A stretch of 64,000 nt of DNA from Planococcus beigongshangi (GTDB lineage Bacteria; Bacillota; Bacilli; Bacillales_A; Planococcaceae): assembly GCF_016820495.1 (NCBI RefSeq), contig NZ_JADHDU010000003.1, positions 186,367 through 250,366 of the forward strand, given 5' to 3'. The notes below the pieces were generated by a model. The model had not been told where the DNA came from, ran no database searches, and saw nothing but the letters and a program-made list of their open reading frames with translations. Both the position numbers and the translations under genes were made by a program. Positions 7,745-15,457 of this stretch are shown here, in pieces. Every line of letters starts with the position of its first letter. Positions within the stretch are counted from its first letter, which is position 1.

Positions 7745-8011
7745 TCATTTTATGAACTGCAGTAAAAAGGCGTTTAGCCAGGTGACGAGCGGGATGGCGA
7801 TGATTAAATAGGCAATTCTCCAATCGCCTCCGCCAAAATTCCAGCTTTCCAGATTTATGAGGTAGATAAAAGTGAAGGCCGTACCCAAAACCAGAGTATT
7901 TACCAAAAGAGCCGAAAGGGTGCTGATCATTTTGTTTTTTTTCTTTCTATAGGTGAAACTTGCGATGGTCATCGAAAGGATAAAGGAAATAACGATTAAT
8001 GTTAAATACAT
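7745..8011 (-). CDS. Small membrane protein, unknown
   Basis: An 88-residue protein with three hydrophobic segments (about 2-19, 33-52 and 66-85 from the ATG) and a basic YRKKKNK loop after the first. ATG at 8011 was preferred, with GGGTGG upstream; a GTG at 8020 in frame gives 91 residues. No family recognised. It converges with the gene ending at 7561. Confidence 0.55.
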   Translation of the reverse strand: MYLTLIVISFILSMTIASFTYRKKKNKMISTLSALLVNTLVLGTAFTFIYLINLESWNFGGGDWRIAYLIIAIPLVTWLNAFLLQFIK

Positions 8012-8166
8012 CTGAGCCACCCGCCTTTATGAATGAGACTTTAAATTCGGCAACAAGTTCCAATTTCTAAACAATAAATTCCAAAAGTGGCTGGCTTTCC
8101 TTTTCCTTAATTTGTATAGTAGAGAAAACTGAAAATTATTATGCTGGAGAATACGGAGGAACCAAA

Positions 8167-8826
8167 TTGAACCGAAAAAATGATGATGTGCAGACATTTT
8201 TAACCCGAATATTTAATAACATCGAACTCGCGCCCGCCCTATTTTACGCATGGCAGCCGGGCATCCGCTTTGAAATTTCCGATCCGTATCAGTCTTACGG
8301 TGAGCCGGGACATCTGGTTCAGGCTTTCGAGCGCTCTACTGCTTTATTTGATGCGGTTTTTGATGAGGAAGATGAAGTCCTTTTCGTGACGGATATCAAC
8401 GTCCCATGGAATAATCCGTTCCTTCATAAAAAGCCCTTGAATGTCTATAGGAAATACATCAAACAACCTAAGATGCTATATCGGCTGCGCCTTGAGAATG
8501 TCCAATTGTCCGAATTCGACGAAGGGGACATCACAACTTACCGCTTCAGCTATGCCTGCCGCAAAAACGACATCCGGTATCCACAATTGCTCCGGGCGAT
8601 CTGTTATGAAGATTTCGGACATCCTTCGCGGATCCTGAAAAATAAGCAAAGCAGCTGCGATATTTATTTCATCAACCTGTCGAAAAAACTCATTTACCAC
8701 CTGTACGACGACCGGGGATGTGATATCATCGCGGCAGACAAGGAAGGGATCCGCTATTTATATGACCGGTTCAACGACTGGATCCTGGATTACGACCGGG
8801 AAAAGATTGAGGAAGTATTCAAATGA
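8167..8826 (+). CDS. DUF3885-domain protein
   Basis: A 219-residue soluble protein ending in YHLYDDRGCDII ... LYDRFNDWILDYDRE, the hallmark of the DUF3885 family. These proteins are widespread in Bacillaceae, often next to SMI1/SUKH-like or toxin-immunity genes, and have no proven function. TTG 8167 is used because ACGGAGGA lies six bases upstream and no ATG is available near it. A short ribosome site after the stop leads to the next gene 18 bases later, so these two are probably cotranscribed. Confidence 0.85.
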   Translation: MNRKNDDVQTFLTRIFNNIELAPALFYAWQPGIRFEISDPYQSYGEPGHLVQAFERSTALFDAVFDEEDEVLFVTDINVPWNNPFLHKKPLNVYRKYIKQPKMLYRLRLENVQLSEFDEGDITTYRFSYACRKNDIRYPQLLRAICYEDFGHPSRILKNKQSSCDIYFINLSKKLIYHLYDDRGCDIIAADKEGIRYLYDRFNDWILDYDREKIEEVFK

Positions 8827-8844
8827 AGAATGGAGAGATATAAG

Positions 8845-9189
8845 ATGAATGTGGAATTGACACGATTTCGGGTGAAGGAAGGACAGTCGGCCAGGGTCGA
8901 TGAGTGGCTGGCATTTCTGAATGCCAATATGAAAGACGTTTTGGTCACGTTGGAAGGCGAAAGGATGTATGTGGAAACGATTTTCCGCGAAGTGCTTGAC
9001 GGCAACGAATATCTCTATTGGTATTCGATCCAGGGCGAGGGCGGCCAGGATGTCGAAACTTCGACGCACTGGATCGATGAAAAGCATATGGCTTACTGGG
9101 ATGAATGCATCGATCCGGCATTTCCGGGAGTGGATCTGAATCCGGCGGTGGTCATGATCCCGGCAACTGTTGCAGAAAGTATGAAATAA
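8845..9189 (+). CDS. DUF6176-like small protein
   Basis: A 114-residue protein beginning VELTRFRVKEGQSARVDEWLAFL, the start of a small ferredoxin-like alpha/beta domain seen in the DUF6176 family. A THWIDEKHMAYWDECID segment follows near residues 75-90. ATG 8845 has GGAGAGA six bases upstream; ATG 8830 in frame lacks this. It forms a run with the DUF3885 gene before it and the metalloprotease-like gene after it. Function unknown. Confidence 0.75.
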   Translation: MNVELTRFRVKEGQSARVDEWLAFLNANMKDVLVTLEGERMYVETIFREVLDGNEYLYWYSIQGEGGQDVETSTHWIDEKHMAYWDECIDPAFPGVDLNPAVVMIPATVAESMK

Positions 9190-9218
9190 CAGGAAAGTTT
9201 ATGAAAGGATCTGTTTAA

Positions 9219-9959
9219 ATGAAACATATCTACGCATTTGAAAATAGAGAAGACTACGATAAATACGAGCCGATCATCCAGCGTTTCAGCGAGCGGCTTG
9301 CCGCTTTTGAGCAGACGATGGAAAAAGGATTTGCTTTGAACGACAAACCGAAAGGCGTATTATGGACTTCGGCGGAACTTGCCACTTCGGTCCTGTCGGA
9401 AATCCCGGTTCCCGCTTATACGAACAGGGATCTCATTTACATATCGCCGGATTTGGAAGCCTGGCGAACATTATTCCTCACCCAGCTGGATGGCAAGGAC
9501 CTGCCGCATATCCGGAAGTTTTACGAGAATTATTCGGAGAATCACCTGTTTACGATTCTGGCGCACGAATTGACGCATCACTCGGATTTATTTCCTGATG
9601 AATTCGACGGGGAGCGTGAAGACAGCATCTGGTTCGAAGAAGGCATGTGCGAGTATTTGCCAAAGAAGCTTTTGCTGAGCCAAGCGGAATTCGATGACAT
9701 CGTGGCTGTGGAGACAGAGTTGGTGGAAGTGTTCAAAGCGCAATACGGCAGCCGCTCAATGGATGAATTTGGCAGCAGCTCGTATTTCGGCAGCCTGTCG
9801 AGCATCATGTTCGACTACTGGCGGAGCTTTCTTGCCGTAAAATTTCTGGTCGAAGAACGTTTCGGAAACGATATCCAGGCAGTTTTCGCCGACTATCACA
9901 AATGGCATGAAGAAGGCTGCAAGATGCCGCTGGCGGAATATTTTCGGTTGGATCAATAA
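9219..9959 (+). CDS. Putative zinc metallopeptidase (gluzincin-type HExxH)
   Basis: A 246-residue protein carrying the zinc motif HELTHH near residues 115-120 (two metal His and the catalytic Glu) and, about 25 residues on, WFEEGMCEYL, whose Glu matches the third ligand of gluzincins. There is no signal peptide or membrane segment, so it should act in the cytoplasm. GAAAGGA precedes the ATG. No partner or substrate is apparent. It ends at a strong terminator. Confidence 0.7.
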   Translation: MKHIYAFENREDYDKYEPIIQRFSERLAAFEQTMEKGFALNDKPKGVLWTSAELATSVLSEIPVPAYTNRDLIYISPDLEAWRTLFLTQLDGKDLPHIRKFYENYSENHLFTILAHELTHHSDLFPDEFDGEREDSIWFEEGMCEYLPKKLLLSQAEFDDIVAVETELVEVFKAQYGSRSMDEFGSSSYFGSLSSIMFDYWRSFLAVKFLVEERFGNDIQAVFADYHKWHEEGCKMPLAEYFRLDQ

Positions 9960-9963
9960 AAAA

Positions 9964-9996
9964 TCCGGCAGGAACTTCGAGTTCCTGCCGGAGTTT
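9964..9996 (+). terminator. Terminator after the metallopeptidase gene
   Basis: TCCGGCAGGAACT (9964-9976) pairs perfectly with 9980-9992 around a TCG loop, five bases after the stop codon. The T tract is short (GTTTG), so strength is uncertain. Confidence 0.65.
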
Positions 9997-10035
9997 GTCG
10001 CATATGGATGGAAAATATAGCGCATGAAAGCCAGC

Positions 10036-10111
10036 GGACAGTATTTCAGTGATTCCGGACAGTATTTGGTGCCATCTGGACAGTATTTGTACCATTGCGG
10101 ACAGTAAGTCC
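10036..10111 (+). repeat. Tandem array, period 21 (core GGACAGTATTT), module copy 1
   Basis: Units start at 10036, 10057, 10078 and 10099, exactly 21 bp apart. The first three carry GGACAGTATTT (the third prefixed CT rather than CC) with unrelated 10-base spacers; the last unit reads GGACAGTAAGTCC and closes the array. The same core and the same closing unit are found at 11787-11882. It begins a 355-bp module that ends with the hairpins at 10321-10390. Confidence 0.95.
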
Positions 10112-10320
10112 AAAATATGGAAAATGAACTGCCGATACCCCACCCGGTTGAACAAAAATTGAGCCACAAATAAGTTGTTATCATCATTAATGCAATAAAA
10201 ATATCGGTTTTGACTAAACTTGAAGTCCACTTTGATAAAAAACCTCCAGACCACGACCGAAACAGAGTCAAAACAACCCCAAAGCTGCCAAACCCGACAC
10301 AGAGATCGAAAATAACAGCG

Positions 10321-10390
10321 GATGTTTTTCGCAGCCGCGAAAAACTCCTATCTTTTAAGGAAATTTTTGCGTCCGCAAAGATTTTTTCAT
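10321..10390 (+). repeat. Type B double hairpin of module copy 1
   Basis: GTTTTTCGC (10324-10332) and GCGAAAAAC (10337-10345) form a perfect stem with loop AGCC, extended by GGA/TCC with one bulge. About 18 bases later TTTGCG-TC-CGCAAA is followed by ATTTTTT, an intrinsic-terminator shape. The stretch just before it (CCACGACCGAAACAGAGTC, 10251-10269) is identical in module copy 2 at 12011-12029. The 578-bp gap between the metallopeptidase and resC-like genes is mostly this module. Confidence 0.9.
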
Positions 10391-10537
10391 TTCAATCGTT
10401 GTTCTGGCATCTCAAAGTGGACTGATGACATAAAGTCAAAGATTTAGACACACAATCGACCCGAAAGGTAACTTCAAAATAATGGTATTATGGGGACAGT
10501 TCATATCAATCATCAATATGTCTGAAGGAGTGTTACA

Positions 10538-11734
10538 ATGTCCACGGAATCTCTCATTACGCTAAGCAGTTCGTCTTTATTTTTCTCATTCATCGTTTAT
10601 CTGATCGCGATTGTGCCGTTCGGTATCGCAGTCAAATCGCGCAAAAAGATTGCGGTCAAAATCGCGATGACCCTGACAATCGTCGGCTTCCTCGCGCAGC
10701 TGAATTACTTTATCCTGCGCTGGGTGGCTTCCGGCCATGCGCCTGTCAGCAACCTCAATGAGTTTCTGACTTTCTTCGGCATCATGCTGGTGGGAAGCTT
10801 CTTTATCTTCTATTACATCTACCGCCAGCCGGTCGTCGGCCTGTTCCTGCTTCCGGTGTCCTGCCTGATCATTGCGTATGCAAGTATGTTCGCCAATGAA
10901 GTATCGCCGTTGATTCCGGCCCTGCAAAGCCATTGGCTCACGATCCACGTTATTACGGTCGCGACTGCAAGTGCTGTATTGTCAGTCTCTTTTGTAACCG
11001 GGCTCATTTATTTATTGAAAAATGTGGACATGCGGAGCAAGGGGAAACGTCCTTTCTTCCTTGAACTGATCATGTATTTTCTGGTGGTCGTCGTCGGATT
11101 TATCCTGATCACTTCCGCATTCCGCCTGACAGATTACAGTGCCAGCTACCAATTTGAAAATCGGGAAGGCGCAGCTCAAGTATACGATTATATGCTGCCG
11201 GCCATCTTAGTGCCTGCAGATTCCGAAACTGTCGAAAAGGTTTCGGGTGCCTATCAGCCTGCGGATCATTACACCGGTCTTCTTGAAATTCCGAACAGCA
11301 TCGAAACGCAGAAGTTGAACTCCGTACTTTGGTCATTCCTCGCCGGTACAGTCCTGTATGGCCTGCTCCGTCTCGTGACGCGTAAGAGAGTTGCAGAATT
11401 GCTGCAGCCATTCACGAATAAAGTAAACCTTTCTCTAATGGATGAAATTTCTTACCGATCGGTCGTCATCGGCTTTCCGTTATTCGCACTCGGGGGCTTG
11501 TTCTTCGCGATGATCTGGGCGCAAATTGCCTGGAGCCGCTTCTGGGGCTGGGACCCCAAGGAAGTCTGGGCCCTGATTACTTTCCTTTTCTATGCCGCAT
11601 TTCTTCATCTGCGCATCGGCAAAGAATGGACTGGTGAAAAAACCGCTTGGCTTGCCATCGTCGGTTTCGGAACCATCATCTTCAATCAAGTCTTTGTAAA
11701 CCTGGTCATTGCAGGTTTGCATTCATATGCTTAA
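10538..11734 (+). CDS. resC: Cytochrome c biogenesis protein, ResC/CcsA family
   Basis: A 398-residue membrane protein with about eight helices and the tryptophan-rich haem-handling motif FWGWDPKEVWALI near residues 327-340, which defines the CcsA/ResC/CcmF family. In system II maturation ResB and ResC together carry haem across the membrane and attach it to apocytochrome c outside the cell. A periplasm-facing insert lies around residues 205-265. GAAGGAG precedes the ATG. No resA or resB gene is adjacent, so the partner must lie elsewhere. The gene is bracketed by two copies of the 21-bp-array module and converges with a ccdA gene, another member of the same pathway. Confidence 0.85.
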   Translation: MSTESLITLSSSSLFFSFIVYLIAIVPFGIAVKSRKKIAVKIAMTLTIVGFLAQLNYFILRWVASGHAPVSNLNEFLTFFGIMLVGSFFIFYYIYRQPVVGLFLLPVSCLIIAYASMFANEVSPLIPALQSHWLTIHVITVATASAVLSVSFVTGLIYLLKNVDMRSKGKRPFFLELIMYFLVVVVGFILITSAFRLTDYSASYQFENREGAAQVYDYMLPAILVPADSETVEKVSGAYQPADHYTGLLEIPNSIETQKLNSVLWSFLAGTVLYGLLRLVTRKRVAELLQPFTNKVNLSLMDEISYRSVVIGFPLFALGGLFFAMIWAQIAWSRFWGWDPKEVWALITFLFYAAFLHLRIGKEWTGEKTAWLAIVGFGTIIFNQVFVNLVIAGLHSYA

Positions 11735-11740
11735 AACGAA

Positions 11741-11769
11741 AACCCGGCGAGGATTCGCCGGGTTTTTTT
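11741..11769 (+). terminator. Terminator after resC-like gene
   Basis: AACCCGGCGA and TCGCCGGGTT pair around GGAT and are followed by seven T residues, a strong intrinsic terminator. Confidence 0.9.
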
Positions 11770-11786
11770 GCAGCTAAATCAATTCC

Positions 11787-11882
11787 GGATAGTATTTCAG
11801 TGATTCCGGACAGTATTTTCGAAACGCGGATAGTATTTGGCGCTTTCCGGATAGTATTTGGTCTAATCCGGACAGTAAGTCC
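11787..11882 (+). repeat. Tandem array, period 21 (core GGAYAGTATTT), module copy 2
   Basis: Units start at 11787, 11808, 11828, 11849 and 11870 (steps 21, 20, 21, 21). The closing unit again reads GGACAGTAAGTCC and the following bases CAAAATATGGAAA match copy 1 at 10111. The array starts 18 bases after the resC terminator. Confidence 0.95.
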
Positions 11883-12076
11883 AAAATATGGAAATGAAAC
11901 TGTTGCAAGCACAGCTTTAGAACAAAAAAGAAGTCTGATATCAGTAATTATCCGAGAATTATGGTACAAAACTGATGCTTAACAATTTAACCGAATGAAG
12001 GCTCCCGCAACCACGACCGAAACAGAGTCATAATGACACAAAACCTGCCAAAATCGGCGAAAAGATCAAAAAAAGC

Positions 12077-12150
12077 GGAAGTGTTTCGCAGCCGCGAAAC
12101 ACTTCCGTCTTTTGAAGGAACTTTTTGCGCATGCAAAGACTTTTTCCGTC
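12077..12150 (+). repeat. Type B double hairpin of module copy 2
   Basis: GGAAGTGTTTCGC (12077-12089) pairs perfectly over 13 bases with 12094-12106. Compared with copy 1 a T-A pair has become G-C on both strands, so pairing was kept by two matching changes. A second hairpin, TTTGC-GCAT-GCAAA, is followed by GACTTTTT. The module fills the 434-bp gap between the convergent resC-like and ccdA genes. Confidence 0.9.
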
Positions 12151-12168
12151 CATCTGTCTTTTATTCTT

Positions 12169-12903
12169 TTACGTCAGCAAAGATTCGATGAAATATTGCA
12201 GGTCCGCCGTCCAGATATTCAGATAATGCATCTGGTCGAAGTAGATCATGACGCCGAGCGCAACGATGATCGCGCCGCCGAACTTCATCAGAGCAGATGA
12301 ATATTTCAGGATAAAACGCGTTTTGCCGATGAAGAATGCCATGATGATGAACGGAATACAGAAACCGAGCGAATAAGCGGTGACGACTGCAATCGTCTGA
12401 GCTGGATTGACGAGGCTGCCGTATGTAATGATGGCGCCGAAAATCGGGCCGATGCACGGCGTCCAGCCGGCCGAGAAAATGAAACCGACCACGAATGAAT
12501 TTAAATAGCTTGCCGGTCTCTTTTTATAGTTCAAACGTTTTTCCTTGAACATGAACTCAGGTTTGATGATTCCCATCAGGAATAATCCCATCAATACAAG
12601 GAAAATTCCGCCAAGCATCTGGATGAGTGTTTCATATTTTATGAACAAACCGCCGATTGCACTCAGGGAAAAGCCTAGAACATAATAGATGACCGAGAAT
12701 CCGAGGGAAAAGAAAATCGAATGCATCAGCACTTTTTTTCTGAACGCAGATTCTTTGTTCTTTTTTAATTCATTGATGGAAACGCCGGTTATGTAAGAAA
12801 CGAATGATGGATATAAGGGCAGGCAGCACGGGGATATGAAAGCCAGGAATCCGCCGGCCAATGCAACGAAAATAGTAATGTTTTCCACAGTAAACACCTC
12901 CAT
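12169..12903 (-). CDS. ccdA: Cytochrome c biogenesis protein CcdA
   Basis: A 244-residue protein of six membrane helices, the DsbD transmembrane-domain family. The redox cysteines lie in FISPCCLPLYPS (Cys26/27 region) and SAGWTPCIGPI near residue 145-155. CcdA passes electrons from thioredoxin across the membrane to ResA-type thioredoxins that keep apocytochrome c haem sites reduced, and also serves spore maturation in Bacillus. GGAGGTG precedes the ATG. It converges with the ResC-like gene of the same pathway. Confidence 0.92.
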   Translation of the reverse strand: MEVFTVENITIFVALAGGFLAFISPCCLPLYPSFVSYITGVSINELKKNKESAFRKKVLMHSIFFSLGFSVIYYVLGFSLSAIGGLFIKYETLIQMLGGIFLVLMGLFLMGIIKPEFMFKEKRLNYKKRPASYLNSFVVGFIFSAGWTPCIGPIFGAIITYGSLVNPAQTIAVVTAYSLGFCIPFIIMAFFIGKTRFILKYSSALMKFGGAIIVALGVMIYFDQMHYLNIWTADLQYFIESLLT

Positions 12904-13007
12904 GCTATTCTAGCATAAGAGAACTGGCGAGAATTCCTGTAATTGTTGCACGATTTTACAAATAGATGAACAATGGCAAACAGGAAGGGAGGCATGGAAT
13001 GAATGAG

Positions 13008-13475
13008 CTATTCAATTTCAAATTCAGCTGCGAATGTCTTTGGCCGCGAGTCTATATAAAATTCTTTCAAAATCCGATATGTCCCTTTCTGCAATTCATA
13101 ATGGATCATATCGATCGGAACTTCGATAAGATAGGACTCACCGGGTGCTACTCCAGCTTCGCCATCCGTAAAAGTCATATTTTTATAGGGGATTTCATAC
13201 CAGATTTCTTCCTCAAGTTTTTCCAGATAAACAGCACCTCCGAATCCGACGGCCGTACTCCCTGTATTTTCAATAACCAAATGCATTTTTTTAATGGGAA
13301 GAGAGTAAACCGCCTGATCACTTGAAATCCGGATTTCAATTTCATTTTCCTGTATTTCACTGGGCAAATCCGTAAAAGAAGATTTCGTTTCTAATGTCGT
13401 TGGATTTTGGCCGATACAGGCTGTCAATGCGACGGATAAAATCGTTATAGAGAAAAGCAATATAAAATAGCGCAT
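13008..13475 (-). CDS. Lipoprotein with an Ig-like domain
   Basis: A 155-residue protein with a lipoprotein signal peptide and lipobox LTAC (Cys19). The mature part is beta-rich: EIRISSDQAVYSLPIKKMHLVIENT ... GVAPGESYLIEVPI ... GTYRILKEF, the strand pattern of a bacterial Ig-like domain. It should sit on the outer face of the membrane. GGGGGA precedes the ATG. Function unknown; such lipoproteins often accompany penicillin-binding or stress genes but nothing adjacent supports that here. Confidence 0.75.
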   Translation of the reverse strand: MRYFILLFSITILSVALTACIGQNPTTLETKSSFTDLPSEIQENEIEIRISSDQAVYSLPIKKMHLVIENTGSTAVGFGGAVYLEKLEEEIWYEIPYKNMTFTDGEAGVAPGESYLIEVPIDMIHYELQKGTYRILKEFYIDSRPKTFAAEFEIE

Positions 13476-13568
13476 GAATGAATCCCCCTTTTCATATTAG
13501 TCGTTCTTCCAACATTTAAGATACACTGCTTGCTTCATAACTATAATTTCAGGATTGGAGCCGTTACG

Positions 13569-14033
13569 ATGCCAGTCATAAACTACGAAATCTACGTCGA
13601 AGCTCCTATTGAAGTCTGTTTCGATCTTACACGAAACGTCGATGTCCACACCGAAACAACCGCTAAAACAAAAGAACGTGCCATCGCTGGCGTTACGTCA
13701 GGGTTAATGGAAAAAGGTGATTCGGTCACGTGGGAAGCAGTCCATCTCGGTGTAAAGCAAAAGTTGACCGCTAAAATCACTGAAATGGAAAGACCGTACC
13801 GATTTACAGATGTCATGGTGAAAGGGGCTTTCCATTCATTCACGCATACCCATGAATTTAGTCAAAAAGGGGACGGCACAATCATGCGGGACCGCTTTGA
13901 ATATCGCTCACCGCTGGGAATCCTCGGGAGGATTGCTGATCGGCTGTTTCTTGAAAAGTATATGACCCGGTTTATTGCAGACCGGGCTGTGGCATTAAAA
14001 AAGATAGCGGAGGGGAAGCGACAGAAGAATTAG
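13569..14033 (+). CDS. SRPBCC-family protein (START-like ligand-binding fold)
   Basis: A 154-residue protein beginning YEIYVEAPIEVCFDLTRNVDVH, the typical first strand and helix of the SRPBCC/polyketide-cyclase superfamily, and ending with the long C-terminal helix RFIADRAVALKKIAEG. These small proteins bind hydrophobic ligands. ATG 13569 follows TTGGAG at eight bases; an upstream in-frame TTG at 13530 lacks a ribosome site. Ligand unknown. Confidence 0.82.
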   Translation: MPVINYEIYVEAPIEVCFDLTRNVDVHTETTAKTKERAIAGVTSGLMEKGDSVTWEAVHLGVKQKLTAKITEMERPYRFTDVMVKGAFHSFTHTHEFSQKGDGTIMRDRFEYRSPLGILGRIADRLFLEKYMTRFIADRAVALKKIAEGKRQKN

Positions 14034-14107
14034 TTCCTGAAGAACTATTCGGTTGAATAAGTGAAAAAAGTTCTCTTTTCCAGTTTATGCGCTAGACGGA
14101 GAAAGTT

Positions 14108-14139
14108 GTGCGCGGGAGAAAGAAAGGTGTGCTCAACTT
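14108..14139 (+). repeat. Minimal array: one GTGCGCGGGAG unit and its closing unit
   Basis: GTGCGCGGGAG at 14108 is followed 21 bases later, at 14129, by GTGCTCAACTTA. The same closing unit ends the arrays at 17410 and 40920. This looks like an array contracted to a single repeat. The gap 14034-14343 holds this unit, the hairpin at 14244 and a terminator. Confidence 0.85.
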
Positions 14140-14243
14140 AATAATCTTATATCTATTTCAATGAATTTACAGCGTCAAAAATCACTAGACAAATATTGCC
14201 GCAGCCACTTTTACTCTCTTTCAGACTCCAGCCCCAGTCACAT

Positions 14244-14272
14244 GTTTTTCGCCGTGCGAAAAACGAAAAACC
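14244..14272 (+). repeat. Hairpin GTTTTTCGC-CGT-GCGAAAAAC
   Basis: Perfect 9-bp stem (14244-14252 with 14256-14264), followed by GAAAAACC as in the type A copies, and lying 105 bp after the short array at 14108. It belongs to the recurrent hairpin family of this window but lacks the second, terminator-like hairpin. Confidence 0.9.
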
Positions 14273-14282
14273 AAAAAGAAAA

Positions 14283-14322
14283 AAGTAGAACGAAGCGGTT
14301 TTCAGCTTCGTTCTACTTTGCT
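14283..14322. terminator. Bidirectional terminator between convergent genes
   Basis: AAGTAGAACGAAGC (14283-14296) pairs perfectly with 14305-14318 around GGTTTTCA, between the convergent SRPBCC and CNNM-like genes. A-rich sequence before and TTTG after suit both strands. Confidence 0.8.
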
Positions 14323-14343
14323 TTTGGTATTTCATTATCTTGA

Positions 14344-15402
14344 TTAAATCGGCTCCGGATCAATGGATTCGTCGCTGATTTCCCCGACGATTTCCTCCAG
14401 GATGTCTTCCATGGTCACAAGGCCGACAGTCGTTATGCCGTCTTTTCCTTTTACGATAGCCATGTGTCTGCGGTTTTGCTGCATTTTCGTCAATACTTTC
14501 TGGATCGGCGTCGTTTCCGGGAAACTCGGCATCTCGTGGACGAATGACTCAGGCTCCTGCCGGCGACCGGCCGCCATGCTTGTCAGTAATTCCTTCGTGT
14601 TGATATAGCCGTAAAGAGTGTTGATGTCTCCTTCTTCCATTACAGGGTAACGCGTGAATTCGACTTCATCCATGATGGAAAAGAAATCATCACGCGAAAT
14701 TCCTTTGTCGACAGCAACAATCTGTTCACTTGGAATCATGATGTTTTTGACGATACGGTCATCAAACGCGAATATATTTTTGAGATATGTCAATTCAGTC
14801 TGGTTGATCTCACCGCTTTGGAAACTTTCTGCCATGATGAGTTTTAATTCTTCTTCGGAATGGGCTTCTTCATGACCGGATGGTTCCACTTTGAACAGTT
14901 TTAGCAGTAAGCGTGCCGAGCCGTTCATCACAAAGATGAACGGGTTCATGATTTTACCGAACCAGTAAAGCGGAGGAGCAAGAAGCAATGTCATACGCTC
15001 TGCGTACTGGATTGCCAAGGTTTTCGGCGCAAGTTCCCCGATGACGACATGAAGGAACGTTACGATTCCGAGCGCGATCGCGTAGGAAAGCGCAGTTGCC
15101 AGGGCATCCGGCACTGAAAATGCATCAAAAGCCGGACGCAGCAGGCGCTCAACTGTCGGTTCCCCGAGTGCCCCGAGAATAAGGGCCGTAACTGTAATGC
15201 CGAGTTGGCAGGCTGATAAATAATAATCCAGCTCATTTGCAACTTCTTTGGCACGTAACGCCTTTTTATTGCCTTCTGAAATCAATTGATCGATTCTGGA
15301 CATGCGCACTTTCAAAATGGCAAACTCAGCTCCGACAAAGAATGCTGTTGCGAGAATCATCAGCGCGACGAGCAATAAATTAATGGTTATCTGTACGTCC
15401 AA
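14344..15402 (-). CDS. CNNM/CorC (HlyC)-family membrane protein, short form
   Basis: A 352-residue protein: an N-terminal DUF21 domain with about four membrane segments (residues 1-190; note FVGAEFAILKVRMSR and [13 protein letters not shown]) and a cytoplasmic pair of CBS domains (about 205-345). It lacks the C-terminal CorC/HlyC domain present in its neighbour and ends just after [12 protein letters not shown]. Relatives such as Bacillus subtilis YhdP (MpfA) act in Mg2+ export. TTG start at 15402, served by the unusual hairpin leader described separately. It is third in a merR-cnnm-cnnm run and about 60% similar to the preceding gene, so it is a tandem duplicate that lost its tail. Confidence 0.88.
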   Translation of the reverse strand: MDVQITINLLLVALMILATAFFVGAEFAILKVRMSRIDQLISEGNKKALRAKEVANELDYYLSACQLGITVTALILGALGEPTVERLLRPAFDAFSVPDALATALSYAIALGIVTFLHVVIGELAPKTLAIQYAERMTLLLAPPLYWFGKIMNPFIFVMNGSARLLLKLFKVEPSGHEEAHSEEELKLIMAESFQSGEINQTELTYLKNIFAFDDRIVKNIMIPSEQIVAVDKGISRDDFFSIMDEVEFTRYPVMEEGDINTLYGYINTKELLTSMAAGRRQEPESFVHEMPSFPETTPIQKVLTKMQQNRRHMAIVKGKDGITTVGLVTMEDILEEIVGEISDESIDPEPI

Positions 15403-15434
15403 TATGGTTCCCTCTTAAAGAGGGATTCACCTCC
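15403..15434 (-). promoter_or_regulatory. Ribosome site separated from the start by a hairpin (second CNNM gene)
   Basis: Read on the minus strand: GGAGG, TGAA, the stem TCCCTC-TTTAA-GAGGGA, then ACCATA and the TTG start. The first 14 bases, GGAGGTGAATCCCT, are identical to those before the neighbouring gene. Folding the hairpin brings the ribosome site to a normal distance from the start. A GAGGG in the hairpin's 3' arm could serve as a rival ribosome site when unfolded. Confidence 0.6.
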
Positions 15435-15457
15435 GAGTAATATATGAATGAAATGAT

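Noticed and set aside
10210-10425. 71-residue frame downstream of the array
   Set aside because: It is the translation of the hairpin block, repeated in other copies with different frames.
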